DNA of 64,000 bases, taken from the NCBI RefSeq assembly GCF_001949145.1, contig NW_019091518.1:275980-339979 (forward strand), given 5' to 3'. The translations under genes and the position numbers were made by a program. Below, in pieces: positions 13,291 to 26,600 of this stretch; position 1 is the first letter of the stretch, and each line of letters begins with the position of its first letter. Source of the stretch: Acanthaster planci. Lineage: Eukaryota > Echinodermata > Asteroidea > Valvatida > Acanthasteridae. Below the pieces are notes generated by a model, which saw only the letters and a program-made list of their open reading frames with translations, had not been told where the DNA came from and did no database searches.

Positions 13291-13435
13291 CCTGATAGCA
13301 ACTGCCTTCCATGTTGTCAGCCACGTAGAAAGAAATATTTTCCGTAAAAAGACTGGTCAGCTGGTCTGCACCACAGACTAATTCAAAGCACAGAAATAAT
13401 GCCAGCACCGTGGAGCCATCGATTGCAGAATCACT
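13291..13435 (-). other. Candidate coding exon, unknown protein
   Basis: An open frame of about 48 codons ends exactly at a strong donor (CAG then GTAGGTATG, phase 0). It opens after a possible AACAG acceptor near 13436. The peptide contains TVLALFLCFELVCGADQL and later NISFYVADNMEGSCYQ. It could be an internal exon or, if an initiator lies just upstream, a signal-peptide exon. I do not recognise the family and cannot place its partners with confidence. Confidence 0.3.
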
Positions 13436-15483
13436 GTTGATATTTGTGAATTCTTTTGTTCGATTGAATTCAATTCACGGTGAGCAGTGAAATGCTACCG
13501 AGATGTTTCCATTGTCGGCACTAATTGAAGCTCGTCGATGGCGAATGTCCACGCGTGACGCCGGTACAGGAGTCCACGTATACCGCGCGTGCGGTGCAGC
13601 GGCTAAGCTTGCCTTGAATGAACGATATCGCACAAGGAAATAAATAAAACTGGCACTGTGAGATATCCTGAGCTGTGAGTTTATCCTTCTCTCTCATCCA
13701 TGATAGTGGATGTTGACTGCCCGTGTTGCGGTTTCACAAATTCCCTTCAACAAAACAATAGAAAGCACACATGTTCACCATATAGAGCAAGGAACCAGCT
13801 GATTCCGGGCTGTGCGCCCATAAAACACTACACGGGATTTGAGGGTCGCAGACAAAGGACCCGATTAAATGTTTTATGCTGGACAAACAAAAACAATGTG
13901 CCTCGATGATTACACTGAGCATGCGCAATGTGGCTATCTATTATGTTAATTTTGTGACGCAGAGTTAAAATGGCAGCGCCCATGGTACGTTTGTCTCCTT
14001 GGTTCCGATGCAATCCACGTTTGACGCAATTATTGCAATTCAAATAACTGCAGATAAAGCAGAGCCTGGGTAAAGTTCAGTAAAACAAATGTTCCCGTTC
14101 TCGTTAAGTTTGCATGCTACGCATTGAGTCGCTAGCTTTGTGAGAAACGTGTTATTATCTGGTCCAGTAAATGCTAGTCCAATTTCCGGACGAACAACGA
14201 TAGGCATGATACTTAGCATGCCTAGGCCTACCCCAGAAGCTTTACATTTGCTCACTTTTTTTTTCTAACTTGCCAATAAAATTTTAGGGTATCACCGAAA
14301 ATTTGGGTCGGTCGCGAAATCGGAAGCATTATTTTAGCATCTGAAAGTTGGATTCCGTGGTCGTTATTTGGGTATTCAAACGATGTTTTTACTAGTTGCA
14401 TCCACTCTAGGCCTATGCCTCTGTTACTAAAGAATAGAGTGAACGATAATCGATGGGGCGAAGTGGGGATGAGGCGAAGTGGAAATGGGGCGAAGTGACC
14501 GACACCCATCCAGAAGTGTGGGGTTAGACCCCGATGTCTTCCCCACTCCCAAGAACGTTTGTCAGAGTGGGGGCGGGTGTTCATGGGAGTGGGGCGAAAG
14601 TTGGACCTCACAGTTCTGGAGGAGGCCTAACTCATTAGGCCATACAGTTCTTACTTCCTGAACAATTCTTGGCATGTAAGCTACTGAATACTGCACTCTA
14701 CCTTTTTGATGATTCCGAACGCTATGGCATTTTGAAAGCTGCCCAGTCATCCTACTAGATAAAACGGGCAAGTTAGGGCCTACCAGTCAGTCATTCATGT
14801 CAGTTATCATGGTGACATGTGTTTGACTGTTTTTAGAGGCACGGGAGGGCCAGTCAGATTTGGCCTACATATATTAGAGGGCTCCTACCAATGCAGTTCT
14901 TAAACATCTAGTCATCCTACTAGATAAAACGGGCAAGTTAGGGCCTACCAGTCAGTCATTCATGTCAGTTATCATGGTGACATGTGTTTGACTGTTTTTA
15001 GAGGCACGGGAGGGCCAGTCAGATTTGGCCTACATATATTAGAGGGCTCCTACCAATGCAATTCTTAAACATTTTTTTGAATTATATTGTGGACTCCTGC
15101 ATCTTTGTTATTCTTATCTAAGTTAGAAGTCGTTTTCTGTTCTGTTAATAGGAGCATGGTCCTCAGTGACACAATCCTCACATGCATTACAATAACAGTA
15201 ACATTAGGACTTGATGGGTTGGGTTATCACCTGATTATGTTGAAATGTTAAAAGAGGTGATGTAGAGTCCTGCATGTAGTTACTATGGTTACCCATAACA
15301 GGCAACATACATCTAGGCAGTCAGAGATTAGTCATCTGTAATTCTCCTGAAACGTCGTTATCATGATGCTTTTGTCATGATTGTATTAAGCTGGGTTGGC
15401 ACAGCATACAGTAACAACAAATTTCCATGTTTGTGTAGATATTCTTATGCGATCGGGAGCTGTTTGTGTTGTGATGTACCACA
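13436..15483. other. Intergenic region upstream of GEMIN2
   Basis: Besides the 165-bp tandem duplication I see no coding exon that I can support. The 5' untranslated region and promoter of GEMIN2 should lie in the last few hundred bases, but no TATA box or other element was clear enough to call. Confidence 0.4.
14745..15074. repeat. 165-bp direct tandem duplication
   Basis: The segments 14745-14909 and 14910-15074 are near-identical copies of a 165-bp unit, differing at only a base or two (for example GCAGTTC against GCAATTC near the end). The array lies about 0.4 kb upstream of the first recognised GEMIN2 exon, so it may be in its promoter region. The unit carries no obvious gene. Confidence 0.9.
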
Positions 15484-18400
15484 ATGGATGATCTTTGCAG
15501 GCCGGCCTTGTTTGTCTCCGTGCACAGCTCAGATGAGGAGGTGGACATGTCGCGTCCACCCACATCGGCTGAGGAGTATCTTCGCAGAGTGAGGTTGTTT
15601 TGTTACCAAATACATGTTTGTGATTGTGAAACATGTCTCATGAAAAAGTTTTCTCTCCTGAAAATATATAGTTGCTGTTTGCTTTAAAACAGTGAGCTCG
15701 TGTTGGAGGACTTAATTTTATAAAACAGACTTTGGCGTAATCTGTTGGCAACGTTCATTTCTCAGTCTTGTGTCTTTCTGTAAGAAGCTGTGTAACTGTG
15801 TGATTCTTCCTGTTGAGAAATTTAATTTTGTAAGTGACTTGTTCGTGAAACCATACTCCTTTCAAAGATTGGAAGCTCAGAGTTGCCCAAGCACTGTCGT
15901 CGCAGAAGTGGACCGAGATATGTTCAGAGGAAAGCAGACTGTCATGTTTTCCAACGTAAGTATCGCAAATTAGTGGCTTTTCAATTTTATTGTTTGCGTT
16001 TTCAAAGAGTGCGGATTGAGTACCTGAGCATTATTACCTGGAGTACCCAACTTCCTAAAATGTAGGATTGATCATGTTCAGGCCCATACCAACTGAGTAA
16101 GGCTAATTTAAGTATTTAATTTCACTCTCTTGGTTTCCCACTGACTTCAGATGAAGTTTTTTTTCATGTCGCTTGGCTTGCTTCTTGCAAAGTTGCCTTT
16201 TGGTTTTTATTGGTAATTACATAATCCAGCTATTGATGTACATTCATGTTAGCATTGAATGAATTTGATACTTCCAACATCCCAAAGGGAAATTTAATTG
16301 GTAGTCAGTAAATCTGACCAATATTGTTAGAACAGAAAATATCATTGTCACTTTTTCAAAATGACTTACAAGTGCAGGTGTTTGCATTTGTTATTTCTAG
16401 TGTGCAGCATAGTGTTAATGAGGCTATTTGTGTACTAGCCCTCTTCAAGAAAAAAATGTCCTATTCTGTATTCGATATACAAAACCTCAAGCGGCATTGT
16501 ATTCTGTAGGCCTGTGATTTTTACAAACTTGGCAGATGATGTTTACAATGGCACAATGTCAAGTGTCTTTAAATAATCAGCCATTTTCCCCCGGTCTTTG
16601 TCCCCCAAATCCCTACTCTCACCGACAACTTCTCTAAAAATGTGCAGATTTCGTGTCAAAAATGCAGTCCACAGGTTTTAGCCCTGCACCAGCTGGTTAC
16701 GCACCAACCATTGAGTGGCAGAGATACCAGGCAGCATCCTTCTCAGAGCTGAGGCAGAAGCTAGGACATCACCGGTCGAAAGTTGCAAGCCAACCCAAGA
16801 GCAGTAGACCCACCTTGGTAGGCTTCCAAGTCCCCCCATTCTTTCAAGGAACATTCCTGAATCCTTGGAGAGACTGTGTTTTGTCCATCAAAATCCATGG
16901 CTCTTGAAACACCTTCTGTAGATTTGCTCTAACAAATGTTGTTGTTTCATTGTTTGAAAATGATTTAATTATTGGGGTATTGTCTTTCTATAATTCAGCC
17001 AAGACTACAAGAAGAAGAGGCCTGGTGCGTCCTCTGTTTTGGAAATGACTTCTGGCAGAGGTTGCTGTCACGGAAAGGAAAAGAAACGAGGGCAGATCAA
17101 GATATCGAGGAAGCCACCCCAGGTCAGGAAATGAGAACACATAAAGGTGTTCCTCCCCTACTGAGCATTGTCTCCGCTATGGAACAGGTATGCACAATAT
17201 GGCTGCATCCGAATCTCTTGTCTAGAGACAATCTCTAGGTCTTCCCTCCATTGGAAATGCGGGGAGATGCGTAGACAATAGACCTAGCTGTAGCTCTGAA
17301 AGCCCGTTTCTGGACACGGCCTGTATATCTGTAGGAATATGTTGCAGTTTCTTTCTATTGACAGATCACAGTGTTACGAACAATTTATTTACTAGCTTAC
17401 TGAAGAACTATTAAGAAAACAAGTGCTACCAGGCCGTAGGGTCTCTGTTTCTGTTATGAAACATCCCAAGTTCTTACAAATTTCTGCAAGTCCATCACAG
17501 GTCCACGGTAAGCCATCCAAGATAGTCATGTGAACTGTGGTAGCAGAACTCATGTTCGTTCTATTCCTTGAGACTATTGTGAATGATCTTGTGACCATAC
17601 TTTTGAAATGACTTTTTTTGTAAAGTTTTTTTTTTTTAAAAATGTGTGTGAAAGGCTTTTCATCCTAACTGCAACATGATCATGTTGAAAGTACTTAAAG
17701 CCTTATTAAGCGGTCGCCAAAAAGCCCATATTTGACCACAGAGCACAGCCAGAGATTGAAAGGATTGTTTTTGCAGTTACTGTTGATTTTGTATGGTTGG
17801 ATTGAAAGAAATCTAGCTTCTTGTGACAGACCTGACTTTGCCTTTCCCCGTTTCTTATTTATCATTCCATCAGCCCACAGTCTGTCAACTTTTGGAGTAC
17901 CACATTGAGTGGCTGAACCACCTTGGCTTCAGTGTCTCTCAGGGATGTTGGCTCTTTGCTCTGCTGGCTTGCCTTGAGAAACCATTGCTCCCTGAGGCAG
18001 CATCAATGCTGCGAACCCTAGCCAGGCACTGCTCAGCAATACGTGCCTCTCTGGTAAGCAAAGCCAAGGAGATGGGAAGTTTCCCCTCTTTGGACAAAGA
18101 CAAGCAGTGACATCTCAGTTTCTGATATTGCAGTGGTTGATATGCCCTGACACAATTCTTTACCTTTCCTTTAGTCTGAACGGCTGTAAATAAGTCAAAG
18201 ATGTAACTTACACTGCCTACATGTGCATTTTTGTAAACGTTCAAACAAAATTGATGCATTAACAAGTGTGTATTTTCTAGTCTGCCGATGGAGCTGGTGT
18301 TCATAGACTGGGTCTGAAAAGGGTATTTGAGCCTAAATGTGCAGACATTCAGTTTTATACATCAGTGTTGAAAATGGAAGCTGCATCCAGATAGAGATAA

Positions 18401-18755
18401 TTGGGCGCGATTACGCTGGCAGTTGAACAATCCCAGTACTTCAAATGGAATAAATTGCCTGTCCGAACATCCTGAGACTATGACACCTTGTGATTGATAT
18501 TGCATTGCACCCTAAGATCATATTCAGAAGGGTTCTTGGCTCTCCGGCCAAATGCTTTGACTCCACTGCATGCATTTCAGGTGTCACTGGAAGGATTTTT
18601 CCACCATCCCAAGGCCTTTTACCATTTTCGTATTTTTCTGTTCTTGTTATTTTTTCCAGGAAACTAAGGAGGATCAGCGCTTGGCCCCTCTCAATCTTCT
18701 CATCTCCTTAGTAGCGAGGTATTTCGACCAATCAGACTTGGCCGACAGTGGATGA
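15484..18755 (+). CDS. GEMIN2: Gemin2, SMN-complex subunit
   Basis: The exons are 15484-15593, 15868-15955, 16668-16817, 16999-17187, 17874-18053 and 18660-18755 (stop TGA). They sum to 813 nt, or 270 residues, close to the roughly 280 of human Gemin2. Gemin2 binds SMN and cradles a pentamer of Sm proteins, so that Sm rings are loaded on spliceosomal snRNAs in the cytoplasm. Family signatures appear in order: EEYLRRVRLEA with a following CPSTVVAEVD (about 30-55), GYAPTIEWQ (about 75), PPLLSIVSAMEQ (about 168-180), LLACLEKPLLPEA (about 208-220) and the end LNLLISLVARYFDQSDLAD. The start is the least certain part: the ATG at 15484 has an acidic segment after it, as in the family, but an upstream first exon cannot be excluded. 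A nearer acceptor for exon 3 (16648) was rejected because it breaks the frame. Intron 4 carries a small transposon relic. Confidence 0.93.
17200..17322. mobile_element. Short non-autonomous DNA transposon relic (family A, copy 1)
   Basis: This copy starts GGCTGCATCCGAATCTCTTG and ends AGCCCGTTTCTGGACACGGCC. It matches copies at 55865-55961 and 56587-56703, the latter in reverse orientation. It lies in GEMIN2 intron 4. Its ends are weakly inverted (GGCTGCATCC and GGACACGGCC). It has no coding capacity, as in miniature inverted-repeat elements. Confidence 0.7.
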
Positions 18756-20619
18756 GAGCTTTTTTCCTCACTTGGCATTATTAGTAGTTGCATTTGACCA
18801 CCAAAGTCCCCTATTCGGTTTATCTGCTTAGACTTGGTTCAAGCCACCAGTGTTGTCTAGCTGCGGATGATGATCAACTGACTAGCTCAAGCAGGATGTC
18901 TTGCCAGACTTACTTCAAACTATACCCCATTACAACGTTAAGCCACTCGTTGAAAAGATCTGTCTGATTTGATCTTTTATCTACTAAACCTGAAGTTTTT
19001 GTTTTGACATATTTGCTTGATTCGTCAAGTTTGAAAAAAAAAAGCTTTGAAAATGCTGTGTTTAAAATTCCTGAGAACATGTGCAGTAGTAAAGTTGTAT
19101 GTTCAGTTCACACACAGTGGCACTTGAGGTCTGAGTTGATGCTTCACACAAGTTTAAAAGCAGAACTTTACGTCACATTTAGAGTTTGTGTAGACCAGAA
19201 GCTCTAAAAGCAGTGTATATTGAGGTTTTTAAAAGTTTAAGAAATGTGGGTGAAACAGCCCAAATTGTTGTCTTGTCCATGTAAATAAAGATGTCAACTA
19301 CTTTCAGAGGCATATACTGAAAACTTTGTCTACTGTCTGAAATTGTCTAAAATGGATATGTCTGAAAGGTAATTGCTTTAGTCATTTTGCTGTATTGCAG
19401 AATGGGGCCAAAATTAGTCTAGTGTATTCATTAATTACCCTCTAATTTTGTAGGGAAAAAAAATCATTTTTCTAGCATAATTGTAATCATTAAAATGTGA
19501 TATTTAGCGTTTTATTTTAACCCCACTTATTTGTAGGGTCAACCTTGGTATTAAGCAGAAATGTTCTGAATGAAGTTGAGTGAAAAAATCTGGTAAATTG
19601 CATGTTCTTTATTTTACGTGTGTCATAACGTGAAGTTAGACCCTTGGTTGTTTTTGGAAATATTTTTAATGTAAAGCCTTCCTGCTTTGCCCCATCTTTA
19701 CACAAGACCAGGTAGACCCCTTTATTTACGATAAACAACTGAATCAATTTAAAAAAATCCCAGTAACCAATTCTTGTTTAATGTCTCGAGTATTCGGGGC
19801 TCGTTTGTAAACTTCTTAAACCCGAACAGCCAACAATTATTCCAAAACAATGTGACTAGAGGAAGTCTAGGTTTTGTGCATATTGCGGAATAGGGGTTTT
19901 CCCTACGTGAAGGAGAAATATCACTGTCACCGAACACGCAAGGATATTTCTCCCTTAAATCTCGCCCCATTGACGTCAGAGCCGTAAGAAAAGCCTTGAT
20001 TGACTTCAGGCCGTCTTCAAGGATCCTTGTGCCACAAATTGTTTGTCTTTCTGTGCTGGTCAAGGTACTTATTTTTATTTAAGTAGGCCTCTAAAAATGA
20101 AGTCTACCTCGCAACCGGCAAGTTCAAGTTGATGGTCACTGGTTTGACGGTGCATTACGTTGATGCATTAACATTAATTATAAACTAGGGGGCTTGCATG
20201 ATAGCCAACTGCAACATGTTGAACTTGGCCAAGAAAGATGATGTACTTTGACTTCAAGGGAATACCACAGAATTAATGATTCGTTAAGAACTCTAAATGG
20301 ATTGTGAGTTAATGCCCTAAACTGATGAGTGAAGTTAATTATGTGTTTTCATTTGATAATATATTACATTGCATTTTTTTAAGTCTCTGTTAAAGACCTT
20401 TGTTTTCAGCATGGTTTCAGTAACATGAGGATGTTTCTGGTTTCAATTACATTTTTCTTTTAATTTGCCTATTTGTTATCTCTTTTCACACGAACTGAGA
20501 GTGTAACATTATTAAATGGTTGCTGATGAAGTGGGTTTTTCAAAAGCCTTGTTTGGGCTAGAGCAACTTGTGGTCTGCATAGGAGTTTAGGCAGCGAGCT
20601 TTTCAGAGTTGTTTCACAG
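18756..20619. other. GEMIN2-RLR1 intergenic region
   Basis: I see no supportable coding exon on the plus strand, and in particular no CARD-like exon for RLR1. A perfect CRE palindrome TGACGTCA lies at 19971-19978. A donor-like CAAG/GTACTT at 20060-20069 could end a noncoding first exon of RLR1 that splices to the acceptor at 20619. A minus-strand open frame at 19749-20063 has no recognised domain. The GEMIN2 3' end should lie in the first part, where AATAAA occurs in the AT-rich stretch near 19284. Confidence 0.4.
19971..19978. promoter_or_regulatory. Possible cAMP-response element
   Basis: The perfect palindrome TGACGTCA, the consensus site for CREB/ATF factors, lies about 0.65 kb before the RLR1 start codon and just upstream of a plausible noncoding-exon donor. 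Eight-base matches arise by chance, so function is unproven. Confidence 0.3.
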
Positions 20620-20621
20620 CA

Positions 20622-23600
20622 ATGGATGCAGGAGAAACCATGGCAACAGCCAGTGAACTGCAGCATCTGCACCTGCAGCCTGAGGGCAGATCGGTGATGT
20701 CACAGAGGATGATGCAAGACCCAAGAACATCACAAGGTAACATGAGATGTTACTTGAGAATGAATTTTACGATATTCACACGTGTATGCTTTTAATTAAT
20801 TTAATTGTATATCTGATTAATCAATGTTAAGTAATCAAATCTGATCAACGAGCCAGATTACAACAAAACAACATGTTTTAGCTTTACCATTCACGACTTG
20901 GTCTCCTTTCATGGACTTTAAGTTGCATTGCCTACGGAAATCAATATTTCTTAACTGGATTCAATTTGAAGGTGTGGTTCCGTACTCACCGCATGGTGAA
21001 CTTGTGCCACATCGTTCATCACCTACAGTGAATGCCCTGCAAGTATCAACTAGTAATACGCAGCAACTCGGTTTCATCAGTGGCAACAATAACATGGTAC
21101 TTCATGCCGGTACAATCAACATCTTCCAAGGATCAGGAGCCACCGGTAAATCTGTCTATGTTCATGGGTGTCGCCGGGATTTATTTCAAGGGTTGGGCGA
21201 TATTTTCCGGCAATTGTCAACAGCAAACTGATTAGCCAGTAATGGTGGAAGGAGCCAATTCTGCGATATTTTCCAGCAAACTGGGGACTTTCATCCCTTT
21301 CTTTTTTACCTAATTATCTCAGGTTTTTTTCATTTTTTTGTCATTCATTTTAGCCCCTTGGGCCTCCTTTGGCACTCGTAATTATTTTGTTTGTTTTCGT
21401 GAATCCAATTCTCAAATTTTCACCGTGGGTAATTCTATTCCCCATCCCTTTTTCATCCCAACACCTCTAAATATTCAAAGACAACCCTACCTTTCACCCT
21501 TTTAGGATCCTTGTAGTACTCTTTGGACTCCCAATTGGTAAAAAGTGAAAATAGTTGCCAGCATGTATTAATGTCTGTTATTAATGGACAGTAATAAAGA
21601 TTTGCACATTATTTGACCACTATATTTTTGTCCGAGGTCCCACCAGTGTTTTGCAGTCTTCCGTTTTCCTTAGCGTAGATAATTTGATTTGAAAGTTCTC
21701 TAAAACTGAAAATAATTGCATTCACCCCTGTGAATGTTTCTCTTATCAGTCAAACCAGATCTGTGCATTTTAAAATCTTGCTTCCATTCAGCTGCTCCAC
21801 CAGGGAGAAGTCAAGCAAATTTACCTCTCCAGAATGAAGATGGCAGACAGCAAAACCGTCATACATCTAACCGAGCAGAGATGGGGTGTGGAGTGCAAAT
21901 AGAAGAGTTTCCTGATGAAGACAGTGCATCACTGCATGGTAGCGTATTTCAGATAAATCTCATGTATTGGAAATGCAAAATAAGCCCATTCAGATCAGCT
22001 ATGCTTCTCCAGTTTTGACAAGTAAAATACTACCTCCAGTGGCCAACACATGCAGTGCTCAAGCTGAGTGATAAGGTTTGCTGAATTAATGAGGAACCCT
22101 CAAACTTATTTCTTACCGAAGAATTGTGTGATAATTTGAACTTATAACAGGCCAATTGTTGGTTGTATTTTGGTGAGAAATTTAATCAATAAAGTGTTGC
22201 AGTTAAAATAATTACTGGCTCATTGATAGTTTTGATAAACAAATGGGTATTCATTTTTCTCAAATAATAAAATAACTTAAAACCTTTTTTCTAAATGAAT
22301 TTTTAAAAAACTGTAATTGTCTTCTCAAGTCCAGTTGGCAACTTTAGATCCAAGATAATGCTTAACAAAGAAATAAAATAATGACAATGTATTGCTTTTG
22401 ATTAACAGCAGAGCAAGTTGAATGTACACCAAGTCCAGAAAGGCCGCAGTTATTCCTAGACCAACTAGAGCTTGCTGAGGATGCAGTGCAGGGGAAAAAC
22501 ACTGTCCTGGTAGCCCCCACGGGATCTGGTAAGACTCACGTGGCAGGGTACATCATCCATGATCACTTTATTGCTGAGAGACCAAAACCTGTTTGGAACC
22601 GACGTGCCCTGTTCCTCGTCACCACCGTGAGTTGTTCTGGTCGTAAGAACTTATAGCTTTGAGTGCAGCTTAAAGCACAGGAAAATTGGTGCAACGTGGT
22701 GTAAGACTTGAAGTCTGTGTCCAGATTGTGCAAGAATCATGTTTCTCATAAGTCAAAATTAATTTCACTCGATTCGCTTTGCTTTAGTAGAATTGTTTTC
22801 TGTGTGGTTCAGTGATATAGACAAAATGTTTGCACACTCAAAAAGGTTTGCAGAACTTTGTGAAAAGTTGAAGTCTGATAAAGAACTGGATTTTTTCCCT
22901 TCCTGAAAAAGTATGATATATTGCTGCTGTGCCTCCCCATTTTTCCGCTCGTGAATTGTTGAAAGTCTCAAGAAATTTGCCCCATGACTTGTACCTTACT
23001 CCTTATCTTTTCCTGGGTATAATGCATGTTGTAGCGGCACATTTTCTCATGTTATGGTTTTTATTTTTTTGGTTAGTTACACTAAACCTTGCAAAAATGT
23101 TTAATTGGAAAAAATAACCCAACCTGTGCTAGTAACTTTTATGTAAGAAAACATTTATTTAGGAGTTAATTTTTCTCTTGCAGGTCAATCTAGTTGAACA
23201 GCAGAGCAACAAGCTAAAATTTCTCCTAGAACGTGACAACTTTTTCAGCGTTGTTGGCATCCATGGCACTTCCGAGTTGTCACTTAAAGAAGAAGCGAAG
23301 AAGAGAAATGTCATTGTGGTGACAGCTCAGCTCCTGGAGAATGCCCTCAGCTATATCCCGCTAGACTACTTCTCACTGCTGGTGTTTGATGAGTGCCATC
23401 TTTGCCAGGTGAGACTGGAAAATGGTCTAGCCGGCAACAAGGAATTAATAGCATTTTGGTAGATGGGATTGAATGGGGGTGCAACGACAAATTTGACAGA
23501 TGCTCCAAGGGGGAACTTGAAGACAAGAATCCACATCATAATAGACCTAAACATAATGATATCATCATCACACTTTGTTTGTAAATTTGCTTTTCCATGG

Positions 23601-26600
23601 TAGTGAGGTAAGCGTGGGCTACAATAAATTGAAGCCTCATAGGAAAGAGCCCATGTGAACAGAGTGTAGGTCAGTATTGTTGACATTATTTAGTGATGGC
23701 TTTGTAGAGGGCATATCCTAAGTTCACTGAATTCATAATTGTGAATGGCAAGTTTTCAGTGCAGTCACTTTCAGTTGAATGTGCACAAAAATAAATACTA
23801 CATCTTTGCGACAAGAATGCACCTTACTATGTGAAGTTTGCGGTGACACCATGTAATCAAATTCTCTCTTTGAGTGTGTGTGGTTCTGAAAAGAACCGGG
23901 GTTCACTCGACGTTTTGAACAGTGTGCTCTGTTCGTCTTCAGGAGAAAGAATGCACCTGACCATATTGGAACAAGATGCAAATGGTAGTAAAGTTATTTA
24001 AGTATCTTATCAAGTAAGGCTTTATTTATTGATCAATCTTTTGGCTGCCTAGAGTGTACAAAATGTCCGGACAATAAATTGAATCTGGTTTCATCTTTTT
24101 GCTGTGCAGAAGGACCATGCATACAATACTATCATGGCTCGCTATATGGATGAGAAAGACAGAGGAAACTTCAACTTACCACAGGTAAGGAGAGAAAGGT
24201 TAACCAAAAAACAAGAAAACCAATAACCAGACTGTGGTCCCGACAGGAAAAAACATGGAATCTAGATATTTATTGATCATTTTAAGTCTTTCTGGTAATA
24301 AAACTATGAGATCCTCAGACGTGCATAGGTCTTACCGCTCAGATGTCTGATGCAGTCTTTCCCAAAAAAGTAGGGGGCGCATGATTCTCTAAGAATGACT
24401 TGCAGAATGAAGCAGGGGTTGGGAACCCGACCAATTCAGATGTGTGGGTGGGATATGGACCTGGACCACACAGGTGGACGGTGGAGAATAACACCACAGC
24501 ATACAAAGAAAGATCCACCTACAGACTATATTGTCTCTTTCCTCAAAGATTGTCGGTATGACTGCCAGTCTCGGGACTGGCAAGGCTAAGGAGCAGATGG
24601 ATGCTGACAACCATGCCATCCAGATTTGCGCCAATATGGATGCTCAGAGTATCTCCCTGGTTATCAGGAATAGGACAGCTCTGGAATCACGGGTCAATAT
24701 TCCAAAAGAAGGTGAACAGTCATGTATGGTGTGTTTTGGAAGTGAACGGCATGTCCACGGCAAGGAACTCTTGTCGGAGAGTTTCCCCCAAATCACTTTA
24801 AGAAAGTCTGGTTTCCAAATTCCAAAAGAAGGTGAACAGTCATGTATGGTGTGTTTTGGAAGTGAACGGCATGTCCACGGCAAGGAACTCTTGTCGGAGA
24901 GAATCCCCCAAATCACTTTAAGAATGTCTGGTTTAGCCAAGGGCATACCATCAAGGTTCTTTTTTTTTGGCAGTGGCCCAAGCAAAAGCAAACTTGTGCA
25001 GTGTACAAATTGATGCTAATGTGATTTGCACCATCTGTTATTAGCAATGGTGGAACGCAATAGAAGAAATAAAGATTCGTGTACCACATGACGTGTGACC
25101 TTAATTGGTAAACAAACTATCTTTTGAGATTTATTTTCCATTCATTTTTTGATAGAAATGAATATATATTCTTCATAATTTCTTTAATATTTAAATTGTC
25201 CTTGCGTGTATCCATTATGATTTTATTTCTGTTCTTATTTGCAGTGAAACCTATTGAGGTCAGTTGCAGAAAGATCGACCCTTTCGCTGACAAAATCAAG
25301 GAAATCATGAAGAGAATTGAGACCATGCTGAATGATTCCCCTTGTGAGTGAAACTGTCTTTATGACCTCTGAATTTCTTGCTGTTTTTACGCTGGACTTC
25401 TACGTTCCAGCTAGTTGGGGGCTCTGTTTTCATACGAGAATAGGCAATAGCCTCCTAGCTGTTGAGTTTTTATGGGATGCAATGAGGGAACCACCTTGTT
25501 ATCTGATTGGCTGAGTTCTCATCACATGGTAGTAATTAATGCAAAATATAGCATGTTTAACCACACATATTGATCTTGACCTACTGCATGGCTGATATTT
25601 GACTTTTGTGATATGAGATTTTGCTCAATATCATTATGCAAACATTCAAACTTATCTGGGACAGACTCGGCAGTCCGCATGTCTGTCAACAGTGAGCCCA
25701 TTCCCAGCGAGCTGGGTAGCCAAGCTTTCCGCCAGTGGTGCGACAGGATGAAACGTTGCAGCCAGAAAATCATCACGCTCTATGAAGGAGTCCCTTACCG
25801 CATCCTGCAGGCCTGCATTAGCCAGTTAAAGGTAAGTAGCACTATACGTTATCTGAATTTTGATTCAAAACTGTGTCAGATTGCTGTAAGACTGTGACTT
25901 TGGTTCCTGTCGAGAGCAAAAATACAGGGTCAGTGGTTTGCGGAGACAAAAGCCACCTTCTCTACTTACGTGCACTTTTAAAAAATATTTCATCAGGTTA
26001 CACCTTCGGCTGATTGCTTGTAATACTTTTCAGACAATTAAAAAAATTCTGTATCATATGCATAGTCTCAAGAAAAGTAACTTCGAAACATCTTACAGGA
26101 GTACAATGCAGCTCTGCTTATCAACAAGCAGGTGCGCACCAAGGATGCCTTCAATTACCTTGCTAACATGATGGACAAGATGAACGACAGGAGGAGGAAA
26201 TTTGATGATAATGACAGGGAGCTCTGGCTACTGTATAACAGTAAGCTGACAAGCCTCTATCAACAATTTTTCAGTTAGAGATTTCCCCCCCCACCATACG
26301 ATACCGTAATTGTGATGTCTACTTTGGACCTTGTTGGTGTGTTTTCAGAACAACCAATCCGTGTTCAAGTTGGTGATAATACCTAAACTTTGGAACTTCT
26401 GTTGCCTAAAATGTGCAGATCTAACTAAAGACTCTGCTGTTCTCTTCTCACTTAGAATCAGGGAAATGAATTCAAATTCCAGTATTTGTTCTTCTCTGGC
26501 GTCATATTTAAAAGCTGGATTTGGACATTATTTAGGAATCATAGATCAGAGTTTGTATTTTGGTTGTTAAGTTTGTGTCCAGGTCATTCCTGAGACATTT

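Noticed and set aside
16648-16667. Alternative acceptor for GEMIN2 exon 3 at 16647
   Set aside because: It shifts the frame relative to exon 2; the acceptor at 16667 keeps the frame and the family alignment.
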